Source: Aquibacillus saliphilus (GTDB lineage Bacteria; Bacillota; Bacilli; Bacillales; Amphibacillaceae). Taken from it: DNA of 64,000 nt. Where the stretch lies: contig NZ_JAIZAP010000014.1 in NCBI RefSeq assembly GCF_020404745.1, forward strand, positions 1-64,000, read 5' to 3'. The translations under genes and the position numbers were made by a program. The notes beneath the pieces were generated by a model that made no database searches, had not been told where the DNA came from, and worked only from the letters and a program-made list of their open reading frames with translations. This document shows, in pieces, positions 63,434 through 64,000 of this stretch (within the stretch, counting starts at the first letter, position 1; each line of letters starts with the position of its first letter).

Positions 63434-64000
63434 ATGAAGCATTTATTGAGGGAATTACCGCCAGTTCACGAATTGCAAAAAAGCGACCGATTTACTGATT
63501 TAGTTGAAAAATCATTGATTAATGAGTCTCAAGTGACTAAGGTCATTCAAGGGGAGCTGGACGATTTAAGGGACAAGTTGTTAGCTTGCAACCTTCCCAT
63601 TGAAAATGGCAGCAAACAAACTTTCATCGAATACATATGGAATAACACCGAAGAGAAGGTGCGGAAATTCCAACAAGACCGACTCGTACGTGTGATTAAT
63701 GCTACAGGTACGGTATTACATACAAACTTAGGACGGGCAAGATTGAGTGAACAGGCAATTAGTCATGTGGCAAGTGTTGCTGGTAGTTACTCTAATCTTG
63801 AGTATCGGATTTCTGAAGGAAAACGTGGGTCTAGACATGATATTCTGGAAGATTTATTGACGGAAATTACTGGTGCTGAGGCTGCGATGGTTGTCAACAA
63901 CAATGCAGCTGCTGTTTATTTAGTATTACGCGCGCTCGCAAAAGACAAAGAAGTAATTGTTTCTCGTGGGCAACTTGTTGAAATTGGTGGCTCATTTCGT
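63434..64000 (+). CDS. selA: L-seryl-tRNA(Sec) selenium transferase, 5' part
   Basis: The first 189 residues of SelA, cut by the window end with the frame still open. SelA converts Ser-tRNA-Sec to Sec-tRNA-Sec with selenophosphate and PLP. Visible are the N-terminal LLRELPPVHELQ helix, the RVINATGTVLHTNLGRARLS segment, SNLEYRISEGKRGSRH, and VNNNAAAVYLVLRALAKDKE. The PLP lysine lies beyond the edge. ATG is behind GGGAGGTAAGATT. With selB, selC and selD it completes the selenocysteine pathway. Confidence 0.95.
   Translation, partial: MKHLLRELPPVHELQKSDRFTDLVEKSLINESQVTKVIQGELDDLRDKLLACNLPIENGSKQTFIEYIWNNTEEKVRKFQQDRLVRVINATGTVLHTNLGRARLSEQAISHVASVAGSYSNLEYRISEGKRGSRHDILEDLLTEITGAEAAMVVNNNAAAVYLVLRALAKDKEVIVSRGQLVEIGGSFR

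Overview
The window looks like low-GC chromosome of a member of the Bacillaceae (Bacillota). The evidence is AT-rich codon use, strong GGAGG-type ribosome sites with many TTG and GTG starts, and Bacillus-type genes (ccpN/yqfL, an SR1P peptide, a BsuPI lipoprotein, YfhD-like, Sda-like and possible SASP-like small proteins). Most of it is ordinary core metabolism. The last quarter is a selenium region, which is uncommon for this family. No phage, insertion sequence, rRNA or CRISPR array was seen.

Layout. 1-8 kb: the 3' end of an unrecognised gene, a GH43 glycosidase, a UMF1/YxiO-type transporter, two tiny membrane peptides, and a proline biosynthesis group on the minus strand (proC, proB, proA). 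8-13 kb: a SIMPL-domain protein, an RNA methyltransferase next to a DbpA-type RNA helicase, and a single-domain GIY-YIG protein. 13-20.5 kb: a TctA-like permease pair behind a possible Fnr site, then a lower mevalonate pathway operon (mevalonate kinase, diphosphomevalonate decarboxylase, phosphomevalonate kinase, type 2 IPP isomerase) and a Gfo/Idh/MocA oxidoreductase. 20.8-27 kb: a SWIM/SNF2 helicase, a DUF1189-like membrane protein, and kbl-tdh for threonine breakdown.

27-32 kb is a gluconeogenesis module. A GapB-like dehydrogenase overlaps a 57-residue SR1P-like peptide gene, which overlaps pckA. Next come ccpN and yqfL. A perfect match to the CcpN operator lies just upstream of the gapB-like -10 box. 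In B. subtilis the SR1P peptide comes from a separate small RNA; here it sits inside the operon. 32-37 kb is a gluconate cluster (RpiR-type regulator, short 6-phosphogluconate dehydrogenase, gntP, gntK). It is followed by a 0.44 kb array of 52-bp hairpin repeats. 38-43.5 kb is a four-gene FtsX-type ABC system whose second ATPase carries an AbrB-like C-terminal domain. 43.7-48 kb holds an exonuclease, a type 2 NADH dehydrogenase, a MazG-like enzyme, a BsuPI lipoprotein and three very small genes.

48-64 kb holds the selenocysteine machinery: selD, tRNA-Sec (selC), selB, and the 5' part of selA running off the window end. It also holds three selenoprotein genes with in-frame TGA: a thioredoxin-like protein with WUPGC, SelD itself with GGUGC, and a SelW/Rdx-type protein with CMQU. 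Each TGA is followed at a suitable distance by a small hairpin with a G-containing three-base loop, as expected for bacterial SECIS elements. Directly upstream of selD on the same strand is a glycosyltransferase resembling SenB, the selenosugar synthase. A nucleotide-sugar epimerase and a PhnCDE-type ABC importer follow downstream. SelD may therefore supply selenophosphate both for selenocysteine and for an unknown selenosugar.

Dispersed repeats also occur: a ~150-170 bp GC-rich element that repeatedly abuts the stop codons of minus-strand genes, and two palindromic elements with shared ends.
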